Of a DNA stretch of 64,000 nucleotides, positions 21,800 to 34,029 are shown piece after piece. The DNA is taken from the NCBI RefSeq assembly GCF_027887165.1, contig NC_077227.1, positions 349,849,207 to 349,913,206 on the forward strand, given 5' to 3'. A model generated the notes under the pieces. It searched no databases. It worked only from the letters and a program-made list of their open reading frames with translations, and was not told the DNA's origin. The position numbers and the translations under genes are program-made. Position 1 is the first letter of the stretch; every line of letters starts with the position of its first letter. The stretch is from Monodelphis domestica (Eukaryota > Chordata > Mammalia > Didelphimorphia > Didelphidae).

Positions 21800-24590
21800 A
21801 GGTTTCTAGGTGACCTTTTGTCCCACTAGTCCCAGAGCTGTCTTAGCTTACAGCAAATACTTCTTCATCTGTTGGAATAGTCAGTCTCATATTTTTGTCA
21901 GTAGGTCATGGAAAATTTTTTGGTTTTGTGGTATATTTTTCCTTGCTGGCCAAAGGTCCTGAAGACAGAAGTTGTCACTCTGGGAAGCTGCAAGGCCAAA
22001 GGACAAATTGGCCTTCATTTTCCATCTCAGCCCTCCCCCTGCTTCCCCCAGAATATTTCACTGTTCACATGACTTCCTCTTCTCTTGGTCCCCAGAGGAT
22101 TGCTGATGGCTGGTGCCCCAGGTCCTTCTCCTCTCTGGTGGACCTCATCAACAGGGTCTCCTCCATTCCAACCCTTGTTCCTTAAACCTTCCTGTCCTGC
22201 CCCCAGTGCTACCCCTGTCCCCTTGGCTTATGGGGTTTCAATTACTAACTCTCCTAGTAAGTAAGTACCGATCACAGGCTGTCGGAGGTAGAAGTATCTC
22301 AGTCACCTAGTGCCACGCTATCATCTTACAAAGGATAATCCCAAGACCCAGGGAGCTGCTCAAATGTTGTGACTTTTATGGCAGCGTAGAAATGAGATAG
22401 TAGGTGTTCTGAAATTTTTTTCTACTTTTAAAACTAGTTTGAGCCCAAAGCAGAGGGAAGCAAAGATTTGGGTACTGGTCCTGAATCCAGCACTTAAGTT
22501 GAATCACTTAACCTCTTAGCCAACTGAAGAATGGGATTGCTGTTTTGTCCTCCTCCCCTGTAGGATCTTGGAAGACAGAATTGTGATGATGGAAAGAGAA
22601 GATGTGAAAACAAACCAGAAATCCATGCAACCTATTCCAAGTTCCCTACATAAAGGCAACATTGTGGTTTTCTCTCATCATCCCTGTGGTTTAAAGGGGG
22701 ATGATAGGACCCTTTTAAGGAAAAAAAAATCTCAAATTCAAGTCTTCTGATTCCTGTGCTGTAAAATGAGGTCTAAAGGATTTCTGAGACCTCTTCCAAC
22801 TTCAGAATGATCATCCTATGATCTTGGTGGCACAAGGTTAAATGTTGGAGGGATCTGGCAGTTATCCAGACCATCTGAAGGTTAGGCATCTTCGGCCCTT
22901 CCCACATAATTTCTAAGGCCTCAAGTACTCTGTTACAGAGGCCAGTCCTGCTACAGTACTATTCTCAGGGCTCCCTAGTCTCATTAACTTTAAGGAGATC
23001 TTTTCTCTTCTGCTCTGATCAGTCAGCAACCCTGGGGTCATCTTGAAGATAGGAAGGGAGAGGAGAACCACGATTGCCCTGTCTCAGTCAAGTCCTAATC
23101 TAAGGACTATGCCACTCCCCTCCTTTCATTTTAGACTGGAGGTTGTAGGGGGGGGGAAGACTATTCTGTTACCCCATCTGTACTTCCAGGGACTTTGGGT
23201 TTAGGGGTGGAGAGAGGATTTTGTCTCTCAGCAAGATTATTTCTCTAGCAATAATTATACAAGATCCCAACCTTCTCTCCTCTGTGTATATTGGAAAAGA
23301 AACAGGTAACAGCCACAGAATTGTAGCTGGTCTCTTCTACTAGAGAAATTATTTGGGTGCCATATGGATCTGAAACCACTAGCTGAGGCCCTCTCTGGGC
23401 CTGTTTCCCCATCTATGAAATGAAGGAGCTGAACCACATTTCCTCAGAGGTCCCATCCTACTCTACCATTCTATGATTCTTTGTCCACACAAGCTGACAA
23501 ATCAAGAGAAGAATGAAGGCATAAATGGTAAATGTGGCAGAGAAGTGGGGTGTCCTCACCATCAACTCTCTCCACTTGACCCAGCCCTCCAAACTCCTGC
23601 TTTGGTTTCAATGGCAAGAAATTTTCCAGCAGTCTTTCCACAAAGTTAATCATTAGGAGACTAGCTTGGGGCCTTATGCTCAAGTCCCAGGAGGGGAGAG
23701 GCAATAAAATTTTATGGTCTCCAAGGCTTACTTTAACCTTGGTTCTATTTACCCAATTTGGAGGTTTAGAGGGTAAGGCAGAACTAGGAACTCATTGGGC
23801 CAGAGGTAGAGAAAAAGATAAGCTGAGAGAGACTAGGTTGGAAAAAGGACTCTTAGAAAGCCAGAATCCAATGTGGATGTTGGTCAAAATTGATAGAACT
23901 GAGTCAATAGAGATGGAACCAGCAGGATTTGGAGACAGTTCAGTTGTTGTATCCACAGCAACTGCTAGTCGAGTGCTTGGAGGAGGCACCAGCCTTCCTT
24001 TAGCTAGAGAAGGCCTTAATTCTACTGGGATAGTCTGGAGCTCCACCTCTCCATTCCACCCAGATCCTCCTTTTCCCAGGGCCTAAGGAAAGGCAATGAG
24101 GTGCCCTATCATGGGGGTTCTGGGCTAGTCAACAGCAGGGGAGGAAATGGAGGGCATGTGTGACATCACCGCACAGGAGGAAGTGGTTGGCTCTAGGAGA
24201 AGGCAATTCTCATGGGAATGGAGTGGGGGAAGTGGGAGAGAGTAGAGCTCCACCCTAGCTCACACAAATACTTCCCACTAAGAAGAGAAGCATACTAAAG
24301 TATTTATGATCTGCAAGGTCCTGACAACTTCCACTTTTCATAGTTTGCAGGGTAAAAGCAGGGCAAACAAGCCACCTCCCAGGAGGATTTACAACGAATT
24401 TCATTCTAGTTAGGATGGCTGCCATCTCTTAGACATGCTCTAGCTCCATATCCCCACACCCAGAACTAGGGTGAATACAGACATCATTCCCATGGGCTAC
24501 TTTTGGATGGGAAGACATCAATGAGTGCTTGAGAAGAAAAAATGAATTCAGGAGAATTCATCTTAGAGGGGAGGGAGATGGTGGAAAGGA
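21800..24590. other. Intergenic, nothing recognised
   Basis: No exon-like open frames with splice sites, no RNA gene and only vague repeat similarity. Short open frames here are below chance expectation for meaning. Confidence 0.5.
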
Positions 24591-24599
24591 ATAAGCATT

Positions 24600-25200
24600 T
24601 ATATACTGTTTACTACATGCCAGGTACTGTGCTATAAGCACTTTCACAACAACCCTTCTAAGCTAGGGGCTGTCGTGATTCTCATTTTATCGCTGAGAAA
24701 ACTGAGACTGAGGTTGAGTGACTTGGCCCAGGTCACACCACTAGTAAATATCTGAGGCCAAATTGGAACTCCGGTCTTTCTTACTGAAGGCCCAGCTCTC
24801 TATTCACCTTATCATCTAATCGTCCTCCATTTCTTCCTCTGTAAATTGAGAATAGCAGAACCATCTGGACAGCTAAGTGGCACCTAGAGGGCCAGGCCTG
24901 GAATCAGGAAGATCTGACCTCAAGTGCAGCCTCAGATACTGACTAGCTGTGTGACCCTGGACAAGTCATTTAACCCTATTGGCCTCAGTTTCCTCATCTG
25001 CAAAATGAACCCAAGAAGGAAATGGCAAACTACTCCAATATCTTTGCCAAGAAAACCCCAAATGAGGTCATGAAGATGGACATGACTTTAGTGAAGGAAT
25101 TAACCAAGTCTACCTCACAGGGTAGTGGTGAGGATCAGATGAAATAACATATGTAAAGCACTGTGCAAACCTTAGACTACTATAGAAATGTTGGCCGATA
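24600..25200. mobile_element. MIR relics and a long marsupial SINE
   Basis: A reverse MIR ('ctgagaaaactgagactga') at about 24600-24830 is followed by a forward long SINE at about 24870-25100 ('tagctgtgtgaccctggac', 'ctcagtttcctcatctgca') and a MIR end at 25110-25200. Confidence 0.75.
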
Positions 25201-25399
25201 TTAAATATTTAGAGCTGGGACAGAGCTGAGAGGCCAGCTAATCCAGCCCCCTCGTTTATAGACAGGAAATCAGCCCTATGTAAGTTCAAGAACTTCTTTT
25301 TATCTGTCTTTTGAACTCCTCTCATTCTATCCGAGCTGCCTCCCTCAGTGAGTTCAGACCCTTATTTGACTTTGAGTTAGAAAAGTCCCTTTCCATTCC

Positions 25400-25870
25400 C
25401 ATGACTGCTGTTTTTCAGTTGTTCAGTTGTGTCCAGCTCTTCAATTCTTCATGACTCCACAGACCATGGCACACCTGTACTGACCATGGGATTTCTTAGC
25501 AAAGATACCACAGTGGTTTGCCATTTCCTTCTCCAGTGGACTAAGGCATCAATGACTTTCCCAGGGTGACATAGCTAATCAGTGTCTGAGGTTGGATTAG
25601 AACCCAGGTTTTCTTAAGTTTATTTGCCCCTAAACTTTTTTTTCTTTTCAGTCCAGTCTGACTCTTCATGACCCCATTTGGAGTTTTCTTGGCAAAGATA
25701 CTGGAGTTTGTCATTTCTCCAGTTCATTTGACCGATGAGGGAAATGAGGGAAATATTAGGGTTAAATGACTTACCCAGGGTTATACATCTTGTAAATGTC
25801 TGAGGCTAGGTCTGAACTAGGGAAGAGGAAGCCCAGCATTCTATCCATTGTGCCATTTGGTTGCCCGATT
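25400..25870 (-). mobile_element. Two reverse long SINEs in tandem
   Basis: Copies at about 25400-25620 and 25640-25870 both read in reverse, each with a 'ttctccag' block, an acttacccagggt-like block and a head matching ccaggtagctgc in reverse complement. Adjacent independent insertions. Confidence 0.75.
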
Positions 25871-26409
25871 CAAGAAGTAAACTCATTGGTATTTTGATCA
25901 GTATTATGTTAAACTGAGAAATTTGGGAAGTATTGACTACCCCAGTCCAAACTAGAGAAGAAGATAGAACTAGTTGCTTTTGGTGGGCCTGCATTCCTGC
26001 TGCAACAAAATTGTTGTCCTACTTTTTACTTATAATTCCACAAGACGAGTTGGACAGATCCCATTTTAGAAATGAGAAACTGAGTGGTTCAGAAGGCCCG
26101 AGTGACTTACCTATTGTCACAGGGCTAGTGTTGACAGTAGGATCCAAACAAAGCAAGGTCTCTTTCCACTGTACTATTCTGGCTAAGGACTGACTTGAGT
26201 AGCCCTTTCTCTGGAAAGCCTCTCCATGAAATTCAGTTGATCCTGACTTCCTCATTCTCTGAGTTCTTCTTGTACTTCATTCATTCATTCAACAAATATT
26301 GACTAAGCACTTGCTATGTATATACATAACCCCGTTTCAGGGGTGGTGGGGACAGATGGAAAGATACAGAGCCGTGTTCCACAGCTTACAAGCTAGCAGA
26401 GGAGTCAAG

Positions 26410-26411
<2 letters not shown>

Positions 26412-26457
<46 letters not shown>
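26412..26457. repeat. (AC)n microsatellite
   Basis: 23 uninterrupted AC units. Confidence 0.97.
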
Positions 26458-26460
<3 letters not shown>

Positions 26461-26639
26461 ACAGTTGAATGTGACCAAATGGAGCAGAGTTATTTGAATT
26501 CAGAACACTGCCAAGACCACAAGTGGCAGCAGATGAAATCATCAGGGGAAAAAAATCTAGGATGAAATCCTTTGGGAGAAAAGACTCAGACCACTGTGTT
26601 CTGGGAAGCATTGATTGCACAAATACAGGGTGGGGGAGA

Positions 26640-27545
26640 CACAGCTAGGCAGCAGTTCATGTGAAAAATGGCCATAGGGGCTTTCATGGACTGCCATTCC
26701 AATGAGTCAATACCGTGATGCAGCTGCTATAAAAGTTAATGAGATCTTAGGTTGCGTTGGGAGAATAGAAACATGCATTCATAGCATGTACCAGTTAAAG
26801 GAGACCTTAGGCAGCATATAATGTGATCGTCTCATTTTACAGAGGGTAAAACTAAGGTCCAAAGTAATAGAAGCATTGGCCCAGAATAGGGAAGGTGGCC
26901 TTGGTCTGACCCTACCCAATGAACCATATTTGAGAAGCTAAGGCAGCTAGGTGGTGTAGTGGATAGAGCAGCCCACCTGGAATTAGGAAGATTTATCTTC
27001 CTGAATTCAAATCTCACCTCATACACTTACTAGCTGTGGGAAATGGCAAACCCTCCAGTCTCTCTGCCAAGAAAACCCCAAATGAAGTCGTGAAGAATCA
27101 GACACAACTGGATAACAATTGACAAGCTGTGGCCAGAGAAAGGTGAACAGAAAAGGTAGTGAGGGGGCTTTCTAAAACCATATGCTATGACAATCACTTG
27201 AATGAAATGAGTTAGCCCCAGAGAAGATCTAGGAGGGACATGATCACTACATGCAAGCATCAAATCATGTAGGGGAGGCTTAAGAGTTTTTCTGTGTGAC
27301 CCCAGAGGGCAGCACTATGCTGCAAAAGTAATAGGGAGAGAGATTTCAGCTTGATAGAGAAGGAACAACTTCCCCAAAATTGGGACTGTCAAATGAAATG
27401 ACCTGACCTGGGAAATAGTGAGATCCCCATTACTGGAGGTACTCAAATAGAGGCCATGATATCCCGGAAGAGATTCGATTCTACAACCTCTGAGGTTCCT
27501 TCCAACTCTAAGATTGCTCCAATGTTCCTTCAACTTGATAAGCTT
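26640..27545 (+). mobile_element. CR1/L3-like relic with nested SINE
   Basis: 27310-27545 has 'tactggaggtactcaaata', 'tctgaggttccttccaact' and 'ctaagattgct', the 3' end typical of CR1/L3 LINEs. 26690-26760 resembles an upstream CR1 part. A MIR relic (26815-26930) and a forward long SINE (26940-27115) lie between. Confidence 0.5.
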
Positions 27546-27579
27546 TTACATATTTAAAGGCAGCCTTCAGCCTCTCTAG

Positions 27580-27780
27580 AGGAAGCAGCTAGATGACTCA
27601 GCATTGATCCTGGAGTCAGGAAGACCTGAGTTCAAACCCAGCCTTAGACGCTGATCCTGAGTGAGTCACTTAACCTGTTTGCTTTAATCCACTGGAAAAG
27701 GAAATGGCAAACCACTCCAATATCCTTTTCAAGAGGTTATAAAGAATTGTACACCACCGAATGACTGAACAACAAAAAAA
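27580..27780 (+). mobile_element. Long marsupial SINE
   Basis: Forward copy: 'gaagacctgagttcaaacc', 'ggaaaaggaaatggcaaac', ending in acaacaaaaaaa. Confidence 0.8.
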
Positions 27781-28734
27781 TCATTCCTTCCTTTTCCCTT
27801 TCCCCCAAGCTTTCTCTTCTCCAAGGTAAACACTCCGAGTTTGTTCCTCTAGCCACTTCTCATTATCCACAGTTTCTGAAAGATTACTCAAAGTAGTCTG
27901 AGAATCTTATTTCTACAAGTTTCTTCAAGGTCCTGGTAAATAATTCATGTGGGCCAAAAAACTGACTTCATTTTACAAAGCTAGATGAACCCTCCCTTGG
28001 CTCCGGTTCCCTTGGATGCCTCACTGTGGCAGGAGGGCAACCTTGGGTTCTCAAAGCCCCATTCCAGGGCTACAGAAATGGAACCGATGATTGGTCCAAG
28101 ATCTAACCTACGTTCAGAGTTATTAGGTTAGCCACCAGATCATAAATTTGGGGATGGAGCAACTTATAAAACTATTAGCTAAGTCGTGGACAGACTCCTA
28201 TATCATTAGTGGCAATACCCAAAATGATGAAATGACCAAGCTATAAAGGACTGAACTGTTGGAGTAAGACATGCCCTTATTGGCTGACCTCCTGTCTTAG
28301 TCTTGTTTCCTTCTGCCTCTCTCTATTGTAATCTTTTGTTGATTTTATCTATTCATTGACATGAATTATTTTTCTAAATTTCACAATACCTCTGGAAATC
28401 ACTAGTGTTATATAATTAAAGCTCACAGCTCTGAAGCTCCAACTGGCCCCTTCCCTTTAGATGGCAGCTTGCAAAAATCTGGTCTCATGTTGCCACCTGC
28501 TGAAAGAAGCTTGGAATAGTCTCCGCATCAAAGCTGTAGGGAGCATTGAGCACAGAACAAGAGATATCAGAGTTGGAGGGGGACTTAGAACATAGAACAG
28601 AGACCCCTGGAGCTAGAAGGAGACTTAGAACAGAGAAGACAGAACGTCAGAGAAGGAAGAGGCCTAAAAACCAGAGAATATTATGGCTGGGACAGATTAT
28701 TTATACATTAAGGCACTTTAGAAGTCTCAGAGAG

Positions 28735-29040
28735 GCAGCATGATACAATGTAAATTCTCTGGATTTCAGAGTTAAAGAACTTGACTTTGAATCCTGACTT
28801 TGCCACTTACTAGCTTTGAGTCTTTGAGTAAGACATTTAACCTATTTGAGTCTCAGTCTCTTTATCTGTAAAGAGGGGGTGGGTTAGATGGGCTCCAAGG
28901 CCCCAAGGTTCTAAATCTATAATACTAAAATCAACTAATTCAATCCCTTCATTTCTTGAATAAATGACTTGCTCAAGGTGACAGAGCTAAATAAGAGCTA
29001 GGATCTGAACTAAAGTTGTCTATCTCCAAATTCAGTGCAC
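28735..29040. mobile_element. MIR relics
   Basis: Forward MIR with 'tgccacttactagctttga' and 'tctttatctgtaaagaggg', then a reverse piece. Lies just beyond the CAMK2A 3' end. Confidence 0.65.
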
Positions 29041-29041
29041 G

Positions 29042-29248
29042 TGCTCTCTCTGTCTCTCTGTCTCTGTCTGTCTGTCTCTTCCTCCCTCTCCCTCTTTTTC
29101 TCCCTCTCTTTCTCTCCATCTCTCTTTCCTTCTCTCTCTCTTTCCCCCTTTTTCCTCCATCTCTGTCTCTCTCTCATTCCCCCTCTCCCTCCCTCTCTGT
29201 CTCTCTCTGTCTCTGTCTCTCCCTCTCCCCCTCTTCTCCCCTCCCCCT
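29042..29248. repeat. CT/CTGT pyrimidine-rich low-complexity tract
   Basis: About 200 bp of irregular CTCT, CTGT and CCCT units, 250 bp past the CAMK2A poly(A) signal. On the CAMK2A strand it is purine-rich. Confidence 0.9.
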
Positions 29249-29507
29249 AATTTCCTTCTAAGACATTCTTCAGTGTCTACCCCATTATTTCCCTACTCAG
29301 CTGCTTTTGGATGATATCTAACAGCTCTGAGAAGGCCAACAGGTCAGGTAGAGGTTCTCCCTTGCCAGATAATTCTCTAAATCATGATCTGGCATAGAGA
29401 CTAGCTATCAAGATGATGGTGCCCTAGTTTCCCCCTCTCTCCATCTATTTAGATAACCAGCAAGACAGAGACAACCAAGGCTTGTCATGCACAGAAGTTA
29501 GTAGCTC

Positions 29508-29513
29508 TTTATT
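29508..29513 (-). terminator. CAMK2A: CAMK2A poly(A) signal AATAAA (distal)
   Basis: On the - strand the text reads CAGTGCAATAAAGAGCTAC. UUUUAU elements lie just upstream in the mRNA. The context fits the 3' end of neuronal CAMK2A mRNA. Cleavage would be expected near 29490. Confidence 0.7.
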
Positions 29514-29531
29514 GCACTGGAAACATCAAGA

Positions 29532-29537
29532 ATAAAA
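29532..29537 (-). promoter_or_regulatory. CAMK2A: Cytoplasmic polyadenylation element (UUUUAU), proximal to poly(A) signal
   Basis: TTTTAT on the - strand, 18 nt before the AATAAA. CPEB binding to such elements in the CaMKII-alpha 3'UTR is established in rodents. Confidence 0.6.
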
Positions 29538-29576
29538 CAGACAGCACCCTCACTTCCTCCCTCCCCACCAAACAAC

Positions 29577-29582
29577 ATAAAA
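29577..29582 (-). promoter_or_regulatory. CAMK2A: Second cytoplasmic polyadenylation element (UUUUAU)
   Basis: TTTTAT on the - strand, about 63 nt before the AATAAA. Paired elements within about 100 nt of the signal fit CPEB-regulated mRNAs. Confidence 0.55.
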
Positions 29583-29621
29583 TTTAAACAGTGATTATTA
29601 TTCAGATCACAACCACAAGTT

Positions 29622-29646
29622 CCCAACCCCACCCCCCAAAAACCCC
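29622..29646 (-). promoter_or_regulatory. CAMK2A: G-quadruplex motif in CAMK2A 3'UTR
   Basis: The - strand has four G-runs of 4, 6, 4 and 3 separated by loops of 5, 1 and 2 nt, which satisfies the quadruplex rule in the sense mRNA. It lies about 110 nt upstream of the AATAAA. Confidence 0.65.
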
Positions 29647-30839
29647 AGTAACAATGCAGCAGGGCACACTGGCAAACATGTCCCAAATGAGGTCCCCTCA
29701 AGCCTTATCTAGACCAGAGAGAAGCAGGGGCCAGGCTTTGCTCCATGAGCAGGGAGGTGAGGGGGGGGGGACTTTAAATATATTTTAAAAAATATATCCT
29801 TGGATTTTTTTTTTTTTTTGCAATTACATGAGCTCTAGAGTCCCACATACAATGTTCGGGTGCTTGGGTTAGGGTTTGGGTCCTGCCCATTTGAGCAGAG
29901 ATTATTATGCCTCTAAAATGTACAAGAGTTAGAAAAGAGAATGCCTATCCCATACCCCTTTGCCTTACCTCCCTTTGTCCCACCTTCACCAGCTGACTCC
30001 TCTTGAAGAGCAGAATGAGAGGCAAAGGGGTCTGTCTGGCACAAGAGTGCTAAGGATAGAGAAGGAAGCTCACCTTAAGAAGAGAGGGGCTGGATAAATG
30101 AATGGGCATTGAAGGAAAAGTAGTTGCTTGGTCATATGCTGATAGGATGTCAGAGCTGGAAGGAAGCTTAGAAATCTAGTTCAATATGCTCTAGTTTTAA
30201 TCGTTGGAGAAACCGAGGCCAAGAAAGGTTAAGAAATTTGTCCAAAGTTCAGCTAAGTAGCACACAGCTGGGACTAAAAATTCAAGTTTTTGTGTTTCTG
30301 ACCCCAGCTATGATTCTTCCTATTGTTACTCTGCATTGATGAATGGCTATGCTTCTAGGGGATGGCCAGAGAGCTCCATGGTCAGAGTAGGTAGGACTAA
30401 CAGGGGTCAAGGGCTTCTACTGCCCTCAAGGAGCTTGAGTGAAGACTGCCCCGACACTCATCTGCTATGTGCCACTTCTCTTCCATCTCCAGGGAATTCC
30501 TGGTGTCACTTTATCTGAGCTAGCCACCAAGAAGGACCAAGATTCAAGGCTCTCCTCTAATCCCCAGTCAGGGAACTTTCCTCAACACATCAGTGAATGG
30601 GCTTGGGGATAGGGAGTGGGGCAGAGAAATGACCCCAACAGAAGAGAGTCAGGTTTCCTTGTCCCCACAAACTCTAACTTATCTATAGGGATTACAGCCT
30701 GAGCTGAGGGTGACCCAGAGGGGTGGGCCACCCCATTACCTGAGGGTGATTAATTGGGGGAGGGGGAAGGGATGATCCTCACATATGCAGACACAAACAT
30801 ACTCATACATGCCATTATTCCAATGACACTAGGATCTAG

Positions 30840-31210
30840 AATCACAGAATCTCAGAGCTAGAAGGTACATCAGAGACCTTCTAGTCCAACTCATACCTGA
30901 GAAGGAATTCCCTCTATAACATTCCTGACAATTGGTCATCTAATTTATACATAAGGGCCTCAGATGACAGATCTCATTGCCTCCCAAAGAAGCACATTCC
31001 GCATTTGGATGGCTCTAATTATTAGAATATTTCCCCCCTATAAAGCCAAAATATTCCTTTCTGCAACTCCTTTTCATTGTTCCTAGTTTTGTCCTCAAGA
31101 GCCAAATAGAATAATCCCTACAGATATGTGAAGACAGAAATCAGATATACCCCAAGCCTTCACCAAATTCAACTTGGCCAATTCCTTATAACCATCCTTA
31201 CATAACAGGA
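30840..31210. mobile_element. CR1/L3-like relic inside the CAMK2A 3'UTR
   Basis: 'cctttctgcaactcctttt', 'aagccaaatagaataatcc'-type text and 'tatgtgaagacagaaatca' recall ancient CR1/L3 repeats, after a MIR-like start ('cagagctagaaggtacatc'). Family assignment is uncertain. Confidence 0.4.
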
Positions 31211-31910
31211 TTTTAAAAGGCATTCAAAAGACACAGGGGCACGTGTGAAGTTGGAAATGACATAGCCACCTGATTCCATTGTGAGCGGATTTTCCTGCCC
31301 ATCTAACTGTTTTGGAAGTTACTATTTAAAGCAACTGCAGGGGGCAGGGAGAAGAGGGGTAGAGGACAACTAGTCCCCAAGCCTATAAGGCACTAAGGGG
31401 TGGGGTGACTTGGCTTTAGAGGGGGTAGATGGACAGGAGGATGGCTGTTCCTAGAGTTCTATTTGGAACAGACATGGGGACCATTCTTTAGTTTTCTCAT
31501 CTAAAACTGAGGTGACCATTCCTGCCTCACCTCCTGCAAAAGGCAATTTGAAAGATAGAATCAGATAACAGATGTATAAACTCTTTGATAAAGTAACAGA
31601 TCATCATTGGCAAGGGAATAAACATCCCTATGGCTCAGTTTGCTAATGTGGACTAGAACATTAGGACTGGAAGGAACCTTGAAGCTCATTTGGGCCAACT
31701 GCCTACTCTACCTTCATCTTACAAATGAGGTGATTAAGGCCCCCAAAGGTAAAGAAGCCAGATAGGGAGTCTTTCATTGAGCCAAAACTAGAATCCAAGT
31801 GGGAAGGGGGAGGAGGAAATCCAAAAAGATAAATCATAAAATTCCAGGTTTCCTTCCACTGTCAGGATACCAGGTAGTTGTTGGGATACCTAGAAAGGAT
31901 TTGGGGTTGG

Positions 31911-32042
31911 AGGAAGGAAGGAAGGAAGGAAGGAAGGAAGGAAGGAAGGAAGGAAGGAAGGAAGGAAGGAAGGAAGGAACGAAGGAACGAAGGAACGAAG
32001 GAAGGAACGAAGGAAGGAACGAAGGCAGGAAGGAAGGAAGGG
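31911..32042. repeat. (GGAA)n microsatellite with GGAAC interruptions
   Basis: About 16 GGAA units, then a variant block of alternating GGAAC and GAAGG. Transcribed in CAMK2A mRNA it would be a UUCC-rich tract. Confidence 0.95.
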
Positions 32043-32288
32043 GGAATAAAAGAACCCCTCTTCTCTTCAGTATCTAAGAGGAGTCTAGAGTTTCTCTAGT
32101 GGACCCCTCCCAATCTGCTCAGGGTCCCCTGGGGGACCAGAGGTAGGAGATCATAAGCTTTAAAATAGTAAGGAACTTCAGAGATCATCTGATCCAACCC
32201 CATCATTTATAGACAGGGAAGCAAGCTTAGAGAAAGGAAGTGACAAGCTCCTGCAGCCTAATCCATTGGGTCGATGGGATGGTGAGCA

Positions 32289-32294
32289 TTTATT
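32289..32294 (-). terminator. CAMK2A: Candidate proximal CAMK2A poly(A) signal
   Basis: CAGAATAAATGCTC on the - strand would end a 3'UTR of about 2.9 kb, close to the length usual in placental mammals. No supporting downstream element was identified with confidence. Confidence 0.3.
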
Positions 32295-34029
32295 CTGGGA
32301 CAAGGGAAACAACATATGATTAAAAAGTTAGCCTGGGAATAGTGGGCCCTGAGTAAGCTTGAAGGAAAGCAGACTGAAAAAGTTCTGGTCAACTACAGAG
32401 CCCAAGAATACAGTCAGGGAGAACGGAAGAGCTTTCAAAAAGGGAAGAAAAAAAGGGGGGGACCATTGGTGAAAGACCATTTAGATTGCAAGAACTAATC
32501 TGGGGAGCCGAGTGAGAAACCAGAGACATTCTCTTACCTGAACTCCTGGAAGATATTCCCAATAAAACACTGGGATTTGGGACCAGTATCTGCTCACTGC
32601 CATAGTCAATGGTACCAAAGGTTGGCTAGACTCTGACTCTGACTAGTGCATTTATGTATTCCCTACCTATTTACCCCCTACCTCAGTGCCTTACAGAAGA
32701 GACCTGTAGAGCAAAAAAGGACCATGACTTAATGTGCTGGCCCAGTGATTTTGGGAATAACTCTTGTTTAGTCCTTCTTTCCTCTGTTTTCAGTGATCCA
32801 ACTCATATCCCCAGGAGCTCTAGTTATCCTGCCTCTAGCTATAGCTGGTACCTTCTTCTACTTCCCCATCCTTGGTGACACAAAAGGACCCAATGAACCC
32901 AAAGGTGCTGAGGAAGGACCAGGGGATTGAACACTGTCTGTCATTCTGCAGATCTCACTCACATGGAAGTCAAGCAGGGAAGACTCAGAAAATGCCCAGA
33001 CTGGAAATCATTTGATAGTCCTATGTCTACCCTCACTCCACATGCAGGACTCATGTGGAGGTCAGTGGGCTGGATGGGAGCCATCTCCCAGAGCTCAATC
33101 TTTGACCCCTCATTGGGGGGCCCTTCCTCTCCCAAGATACTCAGGAGAAATGATCTTTGCTCTGGCAAAACATGGCCACACAAAGTCTATGAGACACAAG
33201 AAAGGCAGCAACACAATTCCAAATGGAACATGAAGAATACAACCTTTTTTCTTTTTTCTTTTTTCCATTTTTCTTTTTTTTCTTGTCCAAAACACATGAT
33301 TGTTTTTGTCAATAAATTTACTGCATATACAGTGTTAGGTCATGCAAGGAACACAGTGCAGACACAGCCCTGCTGGAAGGGCCAGGGCATCTTACGTCAG
33401 TCAATCCAGGGAGAAAGGGAAAAAAACCAAGGGAGAGTAAGAGCAAGAAAATGCAGGAAACTGAAGGGTGAAATAAACATTAGAAATACCATCAGACCCC
33501 ATGGGGAAAGGCCACATAGCATCAGGCTATGTAGGGTCTCTCTGACCTCTCCCATCCACTGCTGGAATGCCCTGTTAAAGGTGAGGTCAAGAAGGGTCCA
33601 CTGAGCCACATAGATGACTTGGCTCTTCATAAAGGTCCAGGGAAAACTTCTGGTGGGGATCCAGGAGGTCAAGACATTTCTCCATTTGGCCAAGTTCTCC
33701 CTTGTCATTTCTGACATCCTTCATGGCCAATTGTGGTCAGATGTAGCCAGCTGTTTCAATATTCACATCAGCATGCAACGCTTCTCCCAACTCCAACTAT
33801 CTCAGCAAAACAGAAGGGAACCCAGGGGGGCTGATGCATAGGAGAGGGTAGAAAGGAGAGACTCCCCCAAGGATGAGAGGTAGTGCTCACCTATACCGCA
33901 GACACCCAGTCGTTACACATTTAGCTTCAGAAGTTAAGGGAAAAAGAGAGAAAGCGAGAGAAGTGAAAGAAACAACTACCCTACCCTAACCCACCCTTCC
34001 CCCAAAGTAATAAGATGTTTAGCTATTAC

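Noticed and set aside
33392..33399. TTACGTCA, a CRE-like octamer
   Set aside because: It lies in the CAMK2A 3'UTR far from any promoter; a single 8-mer is expected by chance.
32927..33604. 225-codon open frame on the + strand
   Set aside because: It is antisense to the CAMK2A 3'UTR, starts with a non-ATG codon, matches no known family and spans a low-complexity run.
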